Positions 17,625 through 26,105 of a stretch of DNA of 64,000 nucleotides are shown in pieces. The translations under genes were made by a program, and so were the position numbers. Position 1 is the first letter of the stretch; each line of letters starts with the position of its first letter. The DNA comes from Lachnospiraceae bacterium 3-1 (GTDB taxonomy: Bacteria; Bacillota; Clostridia; Lachnospirales; Lachnospiraceae). The notes beneath the pieces were generated by a model. It saw only the letters and a list, made by a program, of their open reading frames with translations. It had not been told where the DNA came from and ran no database searches. The stretch is taken from positions 596,793-660,792 of the forward strand of contig KE159582.1 in assembly GCA_000403255.2 (NCBI GenBank), in the 5' to 3' direction.

Positions 17625-18239
17625 ATGAATAGCAGGATTGAGCAGATTATTGATGAAATAGAAGATTATATTGAAAGCTGTAAATATAAGCCTCTTTCCA
17701 ATACAATGATTATGGTAAATAAAGATGAGCTGGAGGATTTACTGTCAGAGCTTAGGCGGAAAACTCCAGATGAGATTAAACGTTATCAGAAGATGATTAG
17801 TAACAAAGAAGCAATTTTAGCAGATGCTCAGGCGAGAGCAGACGCTATTATTGCCCAGGCAGAGGTGCAGACTACAGAGTTGGTGAGTGAGCATCAGATT
17901 ATGCAGCAGGCATATGCCCAGGCAAATGAGGTGGTGTTGATTGCTACCAACCAGGCACAGGAAATTTTAGATAATGCAACAAATGATGCGAATAATATCC
18001 GCATGGGGGCAATTCAGTATACCGATAATGTACTAAAAAGCCTGGAGGATATTATTGGACATGCGATGGAGACAACGAAAGCGCGGACGGAAAATCTTCT
18101 TAGTTCCCTCCAGGGCTGTTATGATGTGGTAAATGCCAACCGTGTGGAGTTGTCGCCGGAGGGTGAAGATTTGGAAGCTGATTCGGCAGAACGGGGGACA
18201 GGCGCTGCATCACAGAAACTTCAGGTAACAGAAATATAA
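17625..18239 (+). CDS. Coiled-coil protein resembling V-type ATPase subunit H/DivIVA-like stalk
   Basis: A 204-residue soluble protein of unknown function. Residues ~45-150 are Ala/Gln/Glu-rich heptad-like helix (NKEAILADAQARADAIIAQAEVQTTELVSEHQIMQQAYAQANEVVLIATNQAQEIL). This is the pattern that makes databases label such proteins ATPase subunit H-like. The C-terminus (~170-204) is acidic and low-complexity. It follows coaD by 20 nt and sits where Bacillus would have the ylbI-ylbJ junction. No V-ATPase genes are nearby, so a structural or cell-division role is as likely as any ATPase role; this is inference. Confidence 0.7.
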   Translation: MNSRIEQIIDEIEDYIESCKYKPLSNTMIMVNKDELEDLLSELRRKTPDEIKRYQKMISNKEAILADAQARADAIIAQAEVQTTELVSEHQIMQQAYAQANEVVLIATNQAQEILDNATNDANNIRMGAIQYTDNVLKSLEDIIGHAMETTKARTENLLSSLQGCYDVVNANRVELSPEGEDLEADSAERGTGAASQKLQVTEI

Positions 18240-18326
18240 TTTAAGACAGCAGCGTCAGGCTCCGTAAACTTCCATTTTGCATAACAAGCAGTATGGACTT
18301 TTTGCTATGGAAGCCAAAAGCTTTTC

Positions 18327-19250
18327 TTATACAAGCAAATATGCAAGAAGAAATGCAGAAGCTGTTTGGAATAATTTTGTCAGGAGATAGGGAACCATGG
18401 AAAAATTGCTTTCCTTTACCATGGAAGCTGTCTGGGCAAATCCAGAGAGTCCTCCAAAGGCAGTATATGCCATGACCAGTGGGTAAGTAATGGCGAAATC
18501 CATCTTCTGTCCTGACGTATAGGAGATCCCATTGGTAATTTCTGTAAATCCGATTAGAACACATTTTAGAGTTGGATCTGAAATGGGAAGCAGGATGGTC
18601 ATCTGTGCAAAAATGGCAAAAAGAATGATATATCCTCCCAGCTTTGCCAATGTCTCAAATCCGTTCATAATGCCGGCATCTATGATTTGAAAGCTCATGG
18701 ATGTCGTTTTTTTCGATTCTGGAGAAAGGGCGCCATTTTCCGGTGAAGGAAAATGACAGTGTCTGTTTTGCAGCATATATAAAATCAGGGGAGGAGTGTA
18801 CAAAATCAGGTATGTAGGCAGTTTTAGATCAGGTCTTTTCAGGCAGTCCCCTAAAATAAAACTGCCAATGAACATAGGGCTGATATTGTTGCAGACACAA
18901 AACAGACGTTTTCCTTCCTCCCAGGACATTTTTCCACTATTCACCAGGTCAGCCGTGATTTTGCTGCCCATAGGGAACCCAAACAGCAAACCAGCAACCA
19001 AAGGATAAATACCAGCGCTGCTGACAGGAAAGATATGCTTTACCAAACGATGGAGGCTTTTGGTGAAGCCATCCAGAATCCCAGAGTGAATCAATATGTA
19101 GGAAAGGATGGAAAATGGCAGCAGTGTCGGCAGCATCTTTTCATACCAGAGATTCAGGCCCAGGGTGGCAGCATGGACAGAATCCTCTGGAAATATTAGA
19201 ATATAAAGTAAAAATCCAGTTAAAATAATAAGATACATCATTTTTTTCAT
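18327..19250 (-). CDS. ylbJ: Sporulation integral membrane protein YlbJ-like
   Basis: A 307-residue membrane protein with nucleoside-recognition (Gate) domain features. It begins MKKMMYLIILTGFLLYILIFPEDSVHAATLGLNLWYEKMLPTLLPFSILSYILI. GLLFGFPMGSKITADLV and FCVCNNISPMFIGSFILG are the conserved segments, and the C-terminal repeat of the gate domain includes TYPLVMAYTAFGGLSGFAQT. In Bacillus ylbJ lies next to ylbH/ylbI (rsmD/coaD) and is a sigma-E sporulation gene; here it is in the same place but on the opposite strand. This suggests a spore-forming ancestry. Confidence 0.85.
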   Translation of the reverse strand: MKKMMYLIILTGFLLYILIFPEDSVHAATLGLNLWYEKMLPTLLPFSILSYILIHSGILDGFTKSLHRLVKHIFPVSSAGIYPLVAGLLFGFPMGSKITADLVNSGKMSWEEGKRLFCVCNNISPMFIGSFILGDCLKRPDLKLPTYLILYTPPLILYMLQNRHCHFPSPENGALSPESKKTTSMSFQIIDAGIMNGFETLAKLGGYIILFAIFAQMTILLPISDPTLKCVLIGFTEITNGISYTSGQKMDFAITYPLVMAYTAFGGLSGFAQTASMVKESNFSMVPYLLTKLFQTASAFLLAYLLV

Positions 19251-19300
19251 AGTTTATTTTATGAGACAATAAAATAAATATACCAGAAGAGGAGGTTATT

Positions 19301-20752
19301 ATGAGAGTTTGTGAACAGTTGGAGCCAAAAAGAGTATTTGCATATTTTGAAGATATTTGTGGGATTCCCCACGGTTCCGGGAATACAAAGGCCATCAGTG
19401 ATTACTGTGTTTCTTTTGCCAAGGAGCATCATTTCAAATGGATACAGGATGAGAGTAATAATGTGATTATTTTCAAGGATGGTTCCAAGGGATATGAGAC
19501 GGCGGAGCCAGTGATTATTCAGGGACATATGGATATGGTATGTGAAAAGGAGCATGATGTAAAAATTGACTTTGAGCATGATGGACTGAATCTATATGTG
19601 GATGGGGATTTTCTAAAAGCAAGGGGAACCACTCTGGGTGGAGATGATGGAATTGCGATTGCCTATGCATTGGCAATTTTGGAGGACGGTACACTACCTC
19701 ATCCGCCGTTGGAAGTTGTGATTACTGTAGATGAAGAGATTGGCCTGTTAGGGGCAGAGTCCATCGACCTTTCTATGCTAAAAGGGAGAAAGCTCTTGAA
19801 TATTGATTCGGATGAGGAAGGAATTTTCCTAACAAGCTGTGCCGGTGGACTTCGGGCAGATTGTAAAATTCCTGTTTCCTGGACACAAGGGGATGGAACA
19901 GCTTATGAAATTAAGGTGACAGGGCTTTTGGGAGGGCATTCTGGCAGTGAGATTTCCAAGGAGCGGGGAAATGCCATTATGCTTCTTGGCAGGGCGCTCT
20001 ACGATATTCGGCAGGACATTTCTTTTTCGCTGGCAAATATTTCAGGCGGATGCAAGGATAATGCCATTCCAAGAGAGGCAGCAGCAACAATCTTTTTGCC
20101 TAAGGAAGTAGAGAGCCAGGAGCTATTAGCAAGGCTTTCCAGTCTGAATGAAACACTAAAGCAGGAATACAGGGCTTCGGATGCAGGCATTGAGGTTTGT
20201 GGTAGGAAAATAGAATGTTCCGATACAAAAGTATTAAAGGAAGGTTCCTTGGTCAAAATTTTGTTTCTGCTTTGTAATATGCCCTGGGGCGTACAGCATA
20301 TGAGTACCGAGTTAGAAGGATTGGTGGAAACTTCCCTGAATCCAGGGATTATGGAGCTAGGAGAGGATGGGTTTTTATTATGCTTTTCCGTGAGAAGTAG
20401 CGTCACCAGTAGAAAATATGAGTTGACTGGCCGCTTGGCATTTGTAACGGAATTTTTAGGAGGAGAAGTGGAAATACATGGGGATTATCCAGCGTGGGAA
20501 TATCAGGCGGAATCTCCCATGCGGGAATTGATGGCAGAGGTGTATAAGGATTTGTTTCAGGAAGAACCAAGGATGCAGGCCATTCATGCAGGCTTGGAAT
20601 GTGGCATTTTTTCGGGAAAAATAGAGGGGTTGGATTGTATTTCTTTTGGCCCGAATAATTTTGATATCCATACGCCACAGGAACGGTTGAGTATTTCTTC
20701 TACAGAAAAAGTATGGAAATTAATTTTGGAATTTTTGAAACGTTCAAAATAG
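19301..20752 (+). CDS. pepD: Aminoacyl-histidine dipeptidase (M20C family)
   Basis: A 483-residue cytosolic zinc dipeptidase. N-terminal metal-binding region: VIIQGHMDMVCEK (the HMDM motif, ~73), GTTLGGDDGIAIAYALAIL (bridging Asp) and VVITVDEEIGLLGAES (catalytic Glu pair). AGLECGIFSGKIEGLDCISFGPN near 425 supplies the last ligands. This is the PepD/beta-Ala-His dipeptidase pattern and length. AGAGGAGG lies upstream of ATG 19301. It is transcribed divergently from ylbJ with about 50 nt between. Confidence 0.94.
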   Translation: MRVCEQLEPKRVFAYFEDICGIPHGSGNTKAISDYCVSFAKEHHFKWIQDESNNVIIFKDGSKGYETAEPVIIQGHMDMVCEKEHDVKIDFEHDGLNLYVDGDFLKARGTTLGGDDGIAIAYALAILEDGTLPHPPLEVVITVDEEIGLLGAESIDLSMLKGRKLLNIDSDEEGIFLTSCAGGLRADCKIPVSWTQGDGTAYEIKVTGLLGGHSGSEISKERGNAIMLLGRALYDIRQDISFSLANISGGCKDNAIPREAAATIFLPKEVESQELLARLSSLNETLKQEYRASDAGIEVCGRKIECSDTKVLKEGSLVKILFLLCNMPWGVQHMSTELEGLVETSLNPGIMELGEDGFLLCFSVRSSVTSRKYELTGRLAFVTEFLGGEVEIHGDYPAWEYQAESPMRELMAEVYKDLFQEEPRMQAIHAGLECGIFSGKIEGLDCISFGPNNFDIHTPQERLSISSTEKVWKLILEFLKRSK

Positions 20753-20793
20753 AAGAATTTTTAAATAGAAAAATCATTGTATAAAGGAAGTTT

Positions 20794-21633
20794 ATGAAAA
20801 AGCAGGTTTGGATATGGTTACTGATTCTTACGGCATTGGTCTGCTTGATTACCACTTTTACGGATCGTATACAGCAGGCGGCAAAGATCACCAATCTTTT
20901 GGTGAAAGAAGATACCAGAGAACTCCTGCGCCAACAGGAAGTCCCAGAGAAATTGTTTGAGACTTTCTGTGGTTATGAGAAGGAATCGGAGTATTCCAGA
21001 TATGAGTATCTTTTGGGATACATTTTTACCGAAGAAAGGGGACAGAGGGAGCTTGATGATTATCTGGCCCTTTTGTATGAATATCAGGCTTCCAAAACCA
21101 GGGAGTTGGTAAAGGCAGAACAGTCTATTTGGGAGGACTTGCAATATTTTCCCATTCCCTTTTCCCGAAAAAACAGTGCCATGGATATTTCTTTTGAAAA
21201 TTCCTGGATGTTTGACCGAAGCTTCGGCGGAAACCGAGGACATGAAGGAACAGATGTAATGGCTTCTTTCAATGAGAGAGGTCACTATCCTATAATTAGT
21301 ATAACGGATGGAGTGGTTGAAAAGGTTGGATGGCTGAAGCTGGGCGGTTATCGTATTGGGATACGTGCTTCCAATGGCGCTTACTTTTATTATGCTCACC
21401 TCTATGATTATGCAAAGGAATTTAAGGAGGGGGATGAGGTCAAGGCCGGAGAACTCCTTGGATTTATGGGAGATAGCGGTTACGGGGAAGAAGAGGGAAC
21501 AGTAGGGAAATTTGCGGTTCACCTCCACCTTGGCATTTATCTTAAGAACGAAATGGGGGAGGAATTCAGCGTAAATCCTTACTGGGTGCTGAAATGGTTA
21601 GAGGAGAAGAGGCTGAGCTATCAGTTTTCTTAA
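20794..21633 (+). CDS. M23-family (LytM) peptidase, membrane-anchored
   Basis: A 279-residue protein with an N-terminal signal-anchor (KKQVWIWLLILTALVCLITTF, ~2-22), an external helical region, and a C-terminal peptidase M23 domain. The zinc ligands are visible: FGGNRGHEGTDVMA (HxxxD, ~147-160), YYYAHLYDY, and VHLHLGIYL (HxH). It most likely cuts peptidoglycan cross-links outside the cell. Some Clostridia use M23 proteins in sporulation (SpoIIQ-like), but there is no specific mark of that here. Confidence 0.88.
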   Translation: MKKQVWIWLLILTALVCLITTFTDRIQQAAKITNLLVKEDTRELLRQQEVPEKLFETFCGYEKESEYSRYEYLLGYIFTEERGQRELDDYLALLYEYQASKTRELVKAEQSIWEDLQYFPIPFSRKNSAMDISFENSWMFDRSFGGNRGHEGTDVMASFNERGHYPIISITDGVVEKVGWLKLGGYRIGIRASNGAYFYYAHLYDYAKEFKEGDEVKAGELLGFMGDSGYGEEEGTVGKFAVHLHLGIYLKNEMGEEFSVNPYWVLKWLEEKRLSYQFS

Positions 21634-21662
21634 TTTTTAAAGGGAAGAGAAAGGAAAAGATT

Positions 21663-22391
21663 ATGCAGATCAGGCTGGATAAGTATCTTGCAGATATGGG
21701 AATTGGAACCCGCAGCCAGGTAAAACAGTACATACGGAAAAAACAAGTTTTCGTCAATGGGAATTTTCCAAAAGGGCCAGAACAGAAAGTAGGAGAGGAA
21801 GATATCATCTCTTTTCAGGGAAAGGAGATTTCTTATCAAAAGTATGAGTACTATTTGTTTTATAAACCTCAGGGATGTGTGAGTGCAGTCACAGATCAAC
21901 ATCACAAAACAGTTCTGGACTATTTTCCCGAAAATCGGCGGAAAGGATTGTTTCCAGTGGGGAGGCTTGATATCGATACAGAAGGGTTTCTCTTGATTAC
22001 CAATGATGGCGGATTGGCCCATAATCTCCTTGCGCCTGGAAAACATGTACCAAAAACATACTTTGCCAAAGTTTCGGGTAGAGTAACAGAGGAGGAGGTA
22101 CAGAAATTCGCCAAAGGTGTCGATATTGGGGAAAAGGGACTGACACTTCCCGCCAAACTGAATCTTTTGTCAGTAGAGGAGGAGCTTTCTCAGGTCGAAT
22201 TGACTATTACGGAAGGAAAGTTCCATCAGGTGAAGCGGATGTTTCAAGCAGTTGGAAAAGAAGTTTTGTATTTGAAAAGAATTTCCATGGGCGGTCTTGG
22301 GCTGGATGAGTCTTTAATGCCTGGAGAGTACCGGGCCATAACGGAAGAAGAATTGCAGAAAATAACTAAACAATGGATGATGGAAACATGA
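21663..22391 (+). CDS. RsuA/RluB-family pseudouridine synthase
   Basis: A 242-residue rRNA-modifying enzyme. An S4 RNA-binding domain (MQIRLDKYLADMGIGTRSQVKQYIRKKQVFVNG, ~1-60) precedes the synthase domain with the catalytic motif GRLDIDTEGFLLITNDG (Asp ~104). KRMFQAVGKEVLYLKR is the conserved RsuA-type C-terminal motif. ATG 21663 is preferred over the longer frame start at 21594, which lies inside the preceding gene; AAAGGA lies upstream. RsuA (16S) or RluB (23S) target cannot be resolved by eye. Confidence 0.93.
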   Translation: MQIRLDKYLADMGIGTRSQVKQYIRKKQVFVNGNFPKGPEQKVGEEDIISFQGKEISYQKYEYYLFYKPQGCVSAVTDQHHKTVLDYFPENRRKGLFPVGRLDIDTEGFLLITNDGGLAHNLLAPGKHVPKTYFAKVSGRVTEEEVQKFAKGVDIGEKGLTLPAKLNLLSVEEELSQVELTITEGKFHQVKRMFQAVGKEVLYLKRISMGGLGLDESLMPGEYRAITEEELQKITKQWMMET

Positions 22392-22401
22392 GGAGGAAGC
22401 G

Positions 22402-23280
22402 ATGAAGAAAATTGGAGTGATTACAGACAGTCATAGCGGAATTACACAGAAACAGGCAAAGGAACTTGATATTATGGTATTGCCTATGCCATTTTATTTT
22501 GATGAAGAATGCTATTATGAAGATGTAAACCTGTCCAGAGAGGAATTTTTCCAGAGATTAGATTCCGGCAGTAAGGTTGCTACTTCCCAGCCTTCTCCAG
22601 CAGATGTAATGAAATTGTGGGAGGAAGGATTGGAAAAGTATGAACAGATTATTTACCTTCCCATTAGCAGCGGTTTGAGCGGATCTTGCGAGGCTGCGCT
22701 GGCAATGGCCCAGGAGCCTCCCTATGAGGGAAGAATATTTGTGGTAGATAACGGAAGAGTGTCCACAGCTCTTCACCGTTCTGTTTTGGATGCATTGGAG
22801 CTGATTGAGGAAGGCTATACTGCACCACAAATCAAAGAAATTCTGGAAGAATCCAGAGATAAAATGGTAATATATGTAGGTGTGGAAACATTGGAGCATT
22901 TAAAACGAGGGGGACGGATTTCTCCGGCAACTGCTGCATTGGGAACAGTTTTAAATATCAAACCAGTTTTAAAGTTTGATGTGGGCACATTAGATACCTT
23001 TAAGAAATGTCATGGCTTCTCAAAAGCAAGAAAAGCCATGATAGAGGCTATGCAGCATGACCTGAACACGACGTTTCGGGAATGGAAGGAAAAAGGAGAA
23101 GTGTATCTTTTGGCTGCCTCCAGTTCTTCCAAAGAGGCTACCGAGGAATGGGTACAAGAGATTCGGGAGGCTTTCCCTGGTATGGAGATTCTGTGTGATG
23201 ATTTATCCATGGGGGTATCTTGCCACATTGGTCAGGGTGGTCTTGGGATTGGTTGTTCTTGCAGGCCAAAGAGAAAATAG
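22402..23280 (+). CDS. DegV-family fatty-acid-binding protein
   Basis: A 292-residue protein. It opens KKIGVITDSHSGITQKQAKELDIMVLPMPFYFDEE; TSQPSPADVMKLWEE and IYLPISSGLSGSCEAALAMA are the DegV lipid-binding motifs, followed by VGVETLEHLKRGGRISPATAALGTVLNIKPVL. Bacterial DegV proteins (FakB) present fatty acids to the FakA kinase for phospholipid synthesis. FakA is not in the window. It starts 11 nt after the pseudouridine synthase gene. Confidence 0.93.
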   Translation: MKKIGVITDSHSGITQKQAKELDIMVLPMPFYFDEECYYEDVNLSREEFFQRLDSGSKVATSQPSPADVMKLWEEGLEKYEQIIYLPISSGLSGSCEAALAMAQEPPYEGRIFVVDNGRVSTALHRSVLDALELIEEGYTAPQIKEILEESRDKMVIYVGVETLEHLKRGGRISPATAALGTVLNIKPVLKFDVGTLDTFKKCHGFSKARKAMIEAMQHDLNTTFREWKEKGEVYLLAASSSSKEATEEWVQEIREAFPGMEILCDDLSMGVSCHIGQGGLGIGCSCRPKRK

Positions 23281-23372
23281 ATCGTGATTTTGTTCTCTAT
23301 TGTTTATGGAATTGACACATTTAGAGGTTTTGCATTTGCCTGCTGGCAGAAAAGAAGGAAGGAGATGGCTGT

Positions 23373-24158
23373 ATGTTGACAGCGGCTGGAAAAGTACAAA
23401 AAGAGTTGAAGTTATCTGGGATGAACAAGCTGGACCAGAAGAAAGCCGAACGTGAGGAAAAGGAACAGCAGAAACGGTTGGCGGATATGGACCCTCTGGT
23501 GCGTCAGTTGAAGCAGTATCGGGAAGATGCAGAAAAAATGCGGGAAAATAATCAGATGGCATCCATAGATGCAAAGCTGAAATCAGGAGAAGGGCTGACG
23601 CCGGAAGAGGAAGAATATTTAAAGCAGAATAATAAAGATGCTTATCGGGAGTATCAGGAAATTAAGGAGGAACGGGAAGCTTATAAAAAACAATTAAAGT
23701 CTTGTAAGACCAAGGAAGATGTGGAAAAGCTAAAGTTAAATAAAATGGGGAACTTTATGGCTCAAGCCCAAAAAATTTCCAATAATCCAGTAATTCCCAA
23801 GGGAAAAAAGCGTGGACTGATGGAAAAGCTGCTAAAGAAAACAATGGGGGTCCAGAAGGTCCATCTGGCATTTACTAAAACGTCAAAATATCACAATCTT
23901 CCTACGGAAGAAGAATTGACAGAAAGGGTAAAAGAAAAAACAAAAGGACAGAAGGAAATAGTGGAGAAAGACTCATCTGAGAAGGATTCAGAACAGGCGA
24001 TTGCAGGAGCTGATTTGGAAGAAGAGCCTTCTGGGGAAAGTAAGGAACAAGAGTCTGTGGGAGATAAAGCCATAGATTTTGAAGAGGTAAGAGAGACCAT
24101 TACAGATTACCTGATTACAGACAGGCCCAGGGGATATGGGCTTGAGTATTATATGTGA
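23373..24158 (+). CDS. Highly charged coiled-coil protein, unknown function
   Basis: A 261-residue hydrophilic protein without membrane segments. Residues ~15-110 are Lys/Glu/Gln-rich helix with coiled-coil character (DQKKAEREEKEQQKRLADMDPLVRQL; EEEEYLKQNNKDAYREYQEIKEERE). ~135-180 is basic (GKKRGLMEKLLKKTM) and ~190-245 is acidic and low-complexity. I do not recognise a domain. It looks like a Lachnospiraceae-specific conserved hypothetical. It lies just left of the AT-rich restriction-modification island, ends with a hairpin terminator, and has neighbour-like base composition, so it belongs to the core side. Confidence 0.7.
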   Translation: MLTAAGKVQKELKLSGMNKLDQKKAEREEKEQQKRLADMDPLVRQLKQYREDAEKMRENNQMASIDAKLKSGEGLTPEEEEYLKQNNKDAYREYQEIKEEREAYKKQLKSCKTKEDVEKLKLNKMGNFMAQAQKISNNPVIPKGKKRGLMEKLLKKTMGVQKVHLAFTKTSKYHNLPTEEELTERVKEKTKGQKEIVEKDSSEKDSEQAIAGADLEEEPSGESKEQESVGDKAIDFEEVRETITDYLITDRPRGYGLEYYM

Positions 24159-24163
24159 TACTA

Positions 24164-24191
24164 TAAAGTTTTTGAAATTACAAGAACTTTA
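24164..24191 (+). terminator. Hairpin at the left border of the restriction-modification island
   Basis: TAAAGTTTTT (24164-24173) pairs with AAGAACTTTA (24182-24191), 10 positions with one wobble or mismatch and an 8-nt loop, then TTTTAAG. It probably terminates the preceding gene. Confidence 0.5.
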
Positions 24192-24205
24192 TTTTAAGAG
24201 TTTAT

Positions 24206-25156
24206 ATGAAAGATATCAGTTGGAGGAAGGAAGCTGATTATGTAATGGAAAATTTAGAGACTATTTTTTTAAATTATAAAACTGCATTAAAAAGAACTGC
24301 ACCCAAAAGTTTTTATTCAGAGCAAAATGGATGTTTGTTTCATGGAGATAGTTTACAGGTATTAAAAAAAATCAGAGATTCTTCTGTTGATATGATTTTT
24401 GCAGACCCACCTTATTCTATTAAAAAAGAAGATTGGGATACATTTCAAAGCCAGGAGGAGTATATAAAATTTTCGGTTAAATGGATTAAGGAAGCAAGCC
24501 GTATATTAAAAGACAAGGGAACGTTATACATATGTGGGTTTTCTGAAATATTAGCAGATATCCATCATCCGGCAATGAAATATTTCTATAATTGTAGGTG
24601 GATTATCTGGCATTATAAAAACAAAGCAAATTTGGGAAAAGATTGGGGACGAAGTCATGAAAGTATTTTATGTTTGCGAAAGTCAAAGAAGCATACCATG
24701 AATATTGATGCTATCCGGATACCATATAATTCCCATACATTAAAATATCCTTCTCATCCACAGGCTGAAACCAGTCAATATGGAAATGGAAAGAAAAGAG
24801 ACAATTGGACTCCAAACCCTTTGGGAGCAAAACCTAAGGATGTGATTGAAATACCCACTACCTGTAATGGAATGGGAGAAAAGACACCACATCCAACGCA
24901 AAAGCCAGAAGAGCTTTTGAGAAAAATAATTTTAGCGTCCTCCAATGAAAATGACATTGTTTTGGATCCTTTTGTTGGGAGTGGAACAACAGCAGTGTGT
25001 GCCAAACAATTGAATCGGCAATTCATTGGGATAGAACAAAATGGAGAATATTTGGATTGGGCAGTCAATAGACTTAAAACAGTACAGGAAAAGACCATAC
25101 AGGAATGGATTGAGTATGATAAAGCGATTGTTGCAAGAAGGGAAACAATAAGATGA
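24206..25156 (+). CDS. Beta-class DNA methyltransferase (type II restriction-modification)
   Basis: A 316-residue methyltransferase. The catalytic motif IV DSSVDMIFADPPYS (~58-71) precedes the SAM-binding motif I DPFVGSGTTAVCAKQLNRQFIGIE (~253-276), the order of beta-class N6-adenine/N4-cytosine enzymes; DPPY favours adenine. KTPHPTQKPEELLRKII is motif X-like. It overlaps the restriction enzyme gene by 4 nt (ATGA). Base composition is much more AT-rich than neighbours, a sign of transfer. The RBS is weak; an in-frame ATG at 24245 is an alternative start. The recognition site cannot be read from the sequence. Confidence 0.9.
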   Translation: MKDISWRKEADYVMENLETIFLNYKTALKRTAPKSFYSEQNGCLFHGDSLQVLKKIRDSSVDMIFADPPYSIKKEDWDTFQSQEEYIKFSVKWIKEASRILKDKGTLYICGFSEILADIHHPAMKYFYNCRWIIWHYKNKANLGKDWGRSHESILCLRKSKKHTMNIDAIRIPYNSHTLKYPSHPQAETSQYGNGKKRDNWTPNPLGAKPKDVIEIPTTCNGMGEKTPHPTQKPEELLRKIILASSNENDIVLDPFVGSGTTAVCAKQLNRQFIGIEQNGEYLDWAVNRLKTVQEKTIQEWIEYDKAIVARRETIR

Positions 25157-26037
25157 AGACATTGTGGGAAATCATGTCATGGGTATCTCAGAAAGAAAGA
25201 TTTAAAGAAATAGAAGATTATATTGAGTTTTCTAAATATTATTTAGAATTTATATCAACTGAATTACAAGCAGAAATTGTTGCCCAAAATGAAGTAAATT
25301 ATCATTTTTTTCAATATAGAAGAGACGGGGAGTATAATATTACACGTCCAGTCAACGAAGATTTATTTTTAGCGTTGTGTGATTATGAAGATGTAGCCAG
25401 GTCTTTTGAAGAAACATTAGAGAATATTCGCGATATAAAGAATAATGAATTAAAAAGAAAATATATCAATGATTTTGTGTATACTACGCAACAATCAATC
25501 GGATGTGCATTAGATGCTTTGCCATCGTCAAAAACAAATACATCAAGAAAAATAAACGGAGATTTATTTGAACGATTGATGCAGTTAATTATAAAACGGC
25601 TTGGGTTTATTATTGACTCAGAAATATTAAAGGTTAAGATACCGAATTCAAATGAAATTATGAAGTATCAAAATGATATAGAAATTAAAGTAAATGGTGA
25701 AATTGCTGCGATTGGATCGGTTAAGACGTCGAGTAAAGATAGAGTTGATAAAATATTTTTGGATAAGTTAATGTACAATCGATTAACTCAAAAGAACACA
25801 CCACATTTTGCCATATTTTTGCATGATGTTCAAAGAGTTGGAAAAGAACCAAATTATAAAATAGGACAAACTTTTTTAACAGGACATTTTAAAGCATACA
25901 CAATAGGATTAAATTCTTTGGATGGTGTATATTATTGTGATTTACGCCCTGTTATGAAAACAGATGCATTATTGAAACAACATATCAAATCATTAGATTA
26001 CTTATTATGTGAGGATATATGGAATTATATAAGTTAG
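25153..26037 (+). CDS. Probable type II restriction endonuclease (PD-(D/E)XK-like)
   Basis: A 294-residue protein coupled to the methyltransferase by a 4-nt overlap. The likely nuclease core is ~145-215: LFERLMQLIIKRLGF, then QNDIEIKV and IAAIGSVKTSSKDRVDKIF. An Asp followed by a beta strand ending S-V-K-T-S, with a nearby R, resembles the D...(E/S)xK core and the KTSxRER-like motif of several type II enzymes. I do not recognise the isoschizomer family. The gene is extremely AT-rich: 9 G+C in the 60 bases from 25201 by hand count. The function call rests mainly on its pairing with the methyltransferase. Confidence 0.7.
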   Translation: MKTLWEIMSWVSQKERFKEIEDYIEFSKYYLEFISTELQAEIVAQNEVNYHFFQYRRDGEYNITRPVNEDLFLALCDYEDVARSFEETLENIRDIKNNELKRKYINDFVYTTQQSIGCALDALPSSKTNTSRKINGDLFERLMQLIIKRLGFIIDSEILKVKIPNSNEIMKYQNDIEIKVNGEIAAIGSVKTSSKDRVDKIFLDKLMYNRLTQKNTPHFAIFLHDVQRVGKEPNYKIGQTFLTGHFKAYTIGLNSLDGVYYCDLRPVMKTDALLKQHIKSLDYLLCEDIWNYIS

Positions 26038-26105
26038 GGAAACAGAAATTATACAAATAGGTGGAACCCTTGAATTAACCAAAACCAGTACAGAAAGGAA
26101 CAAAA

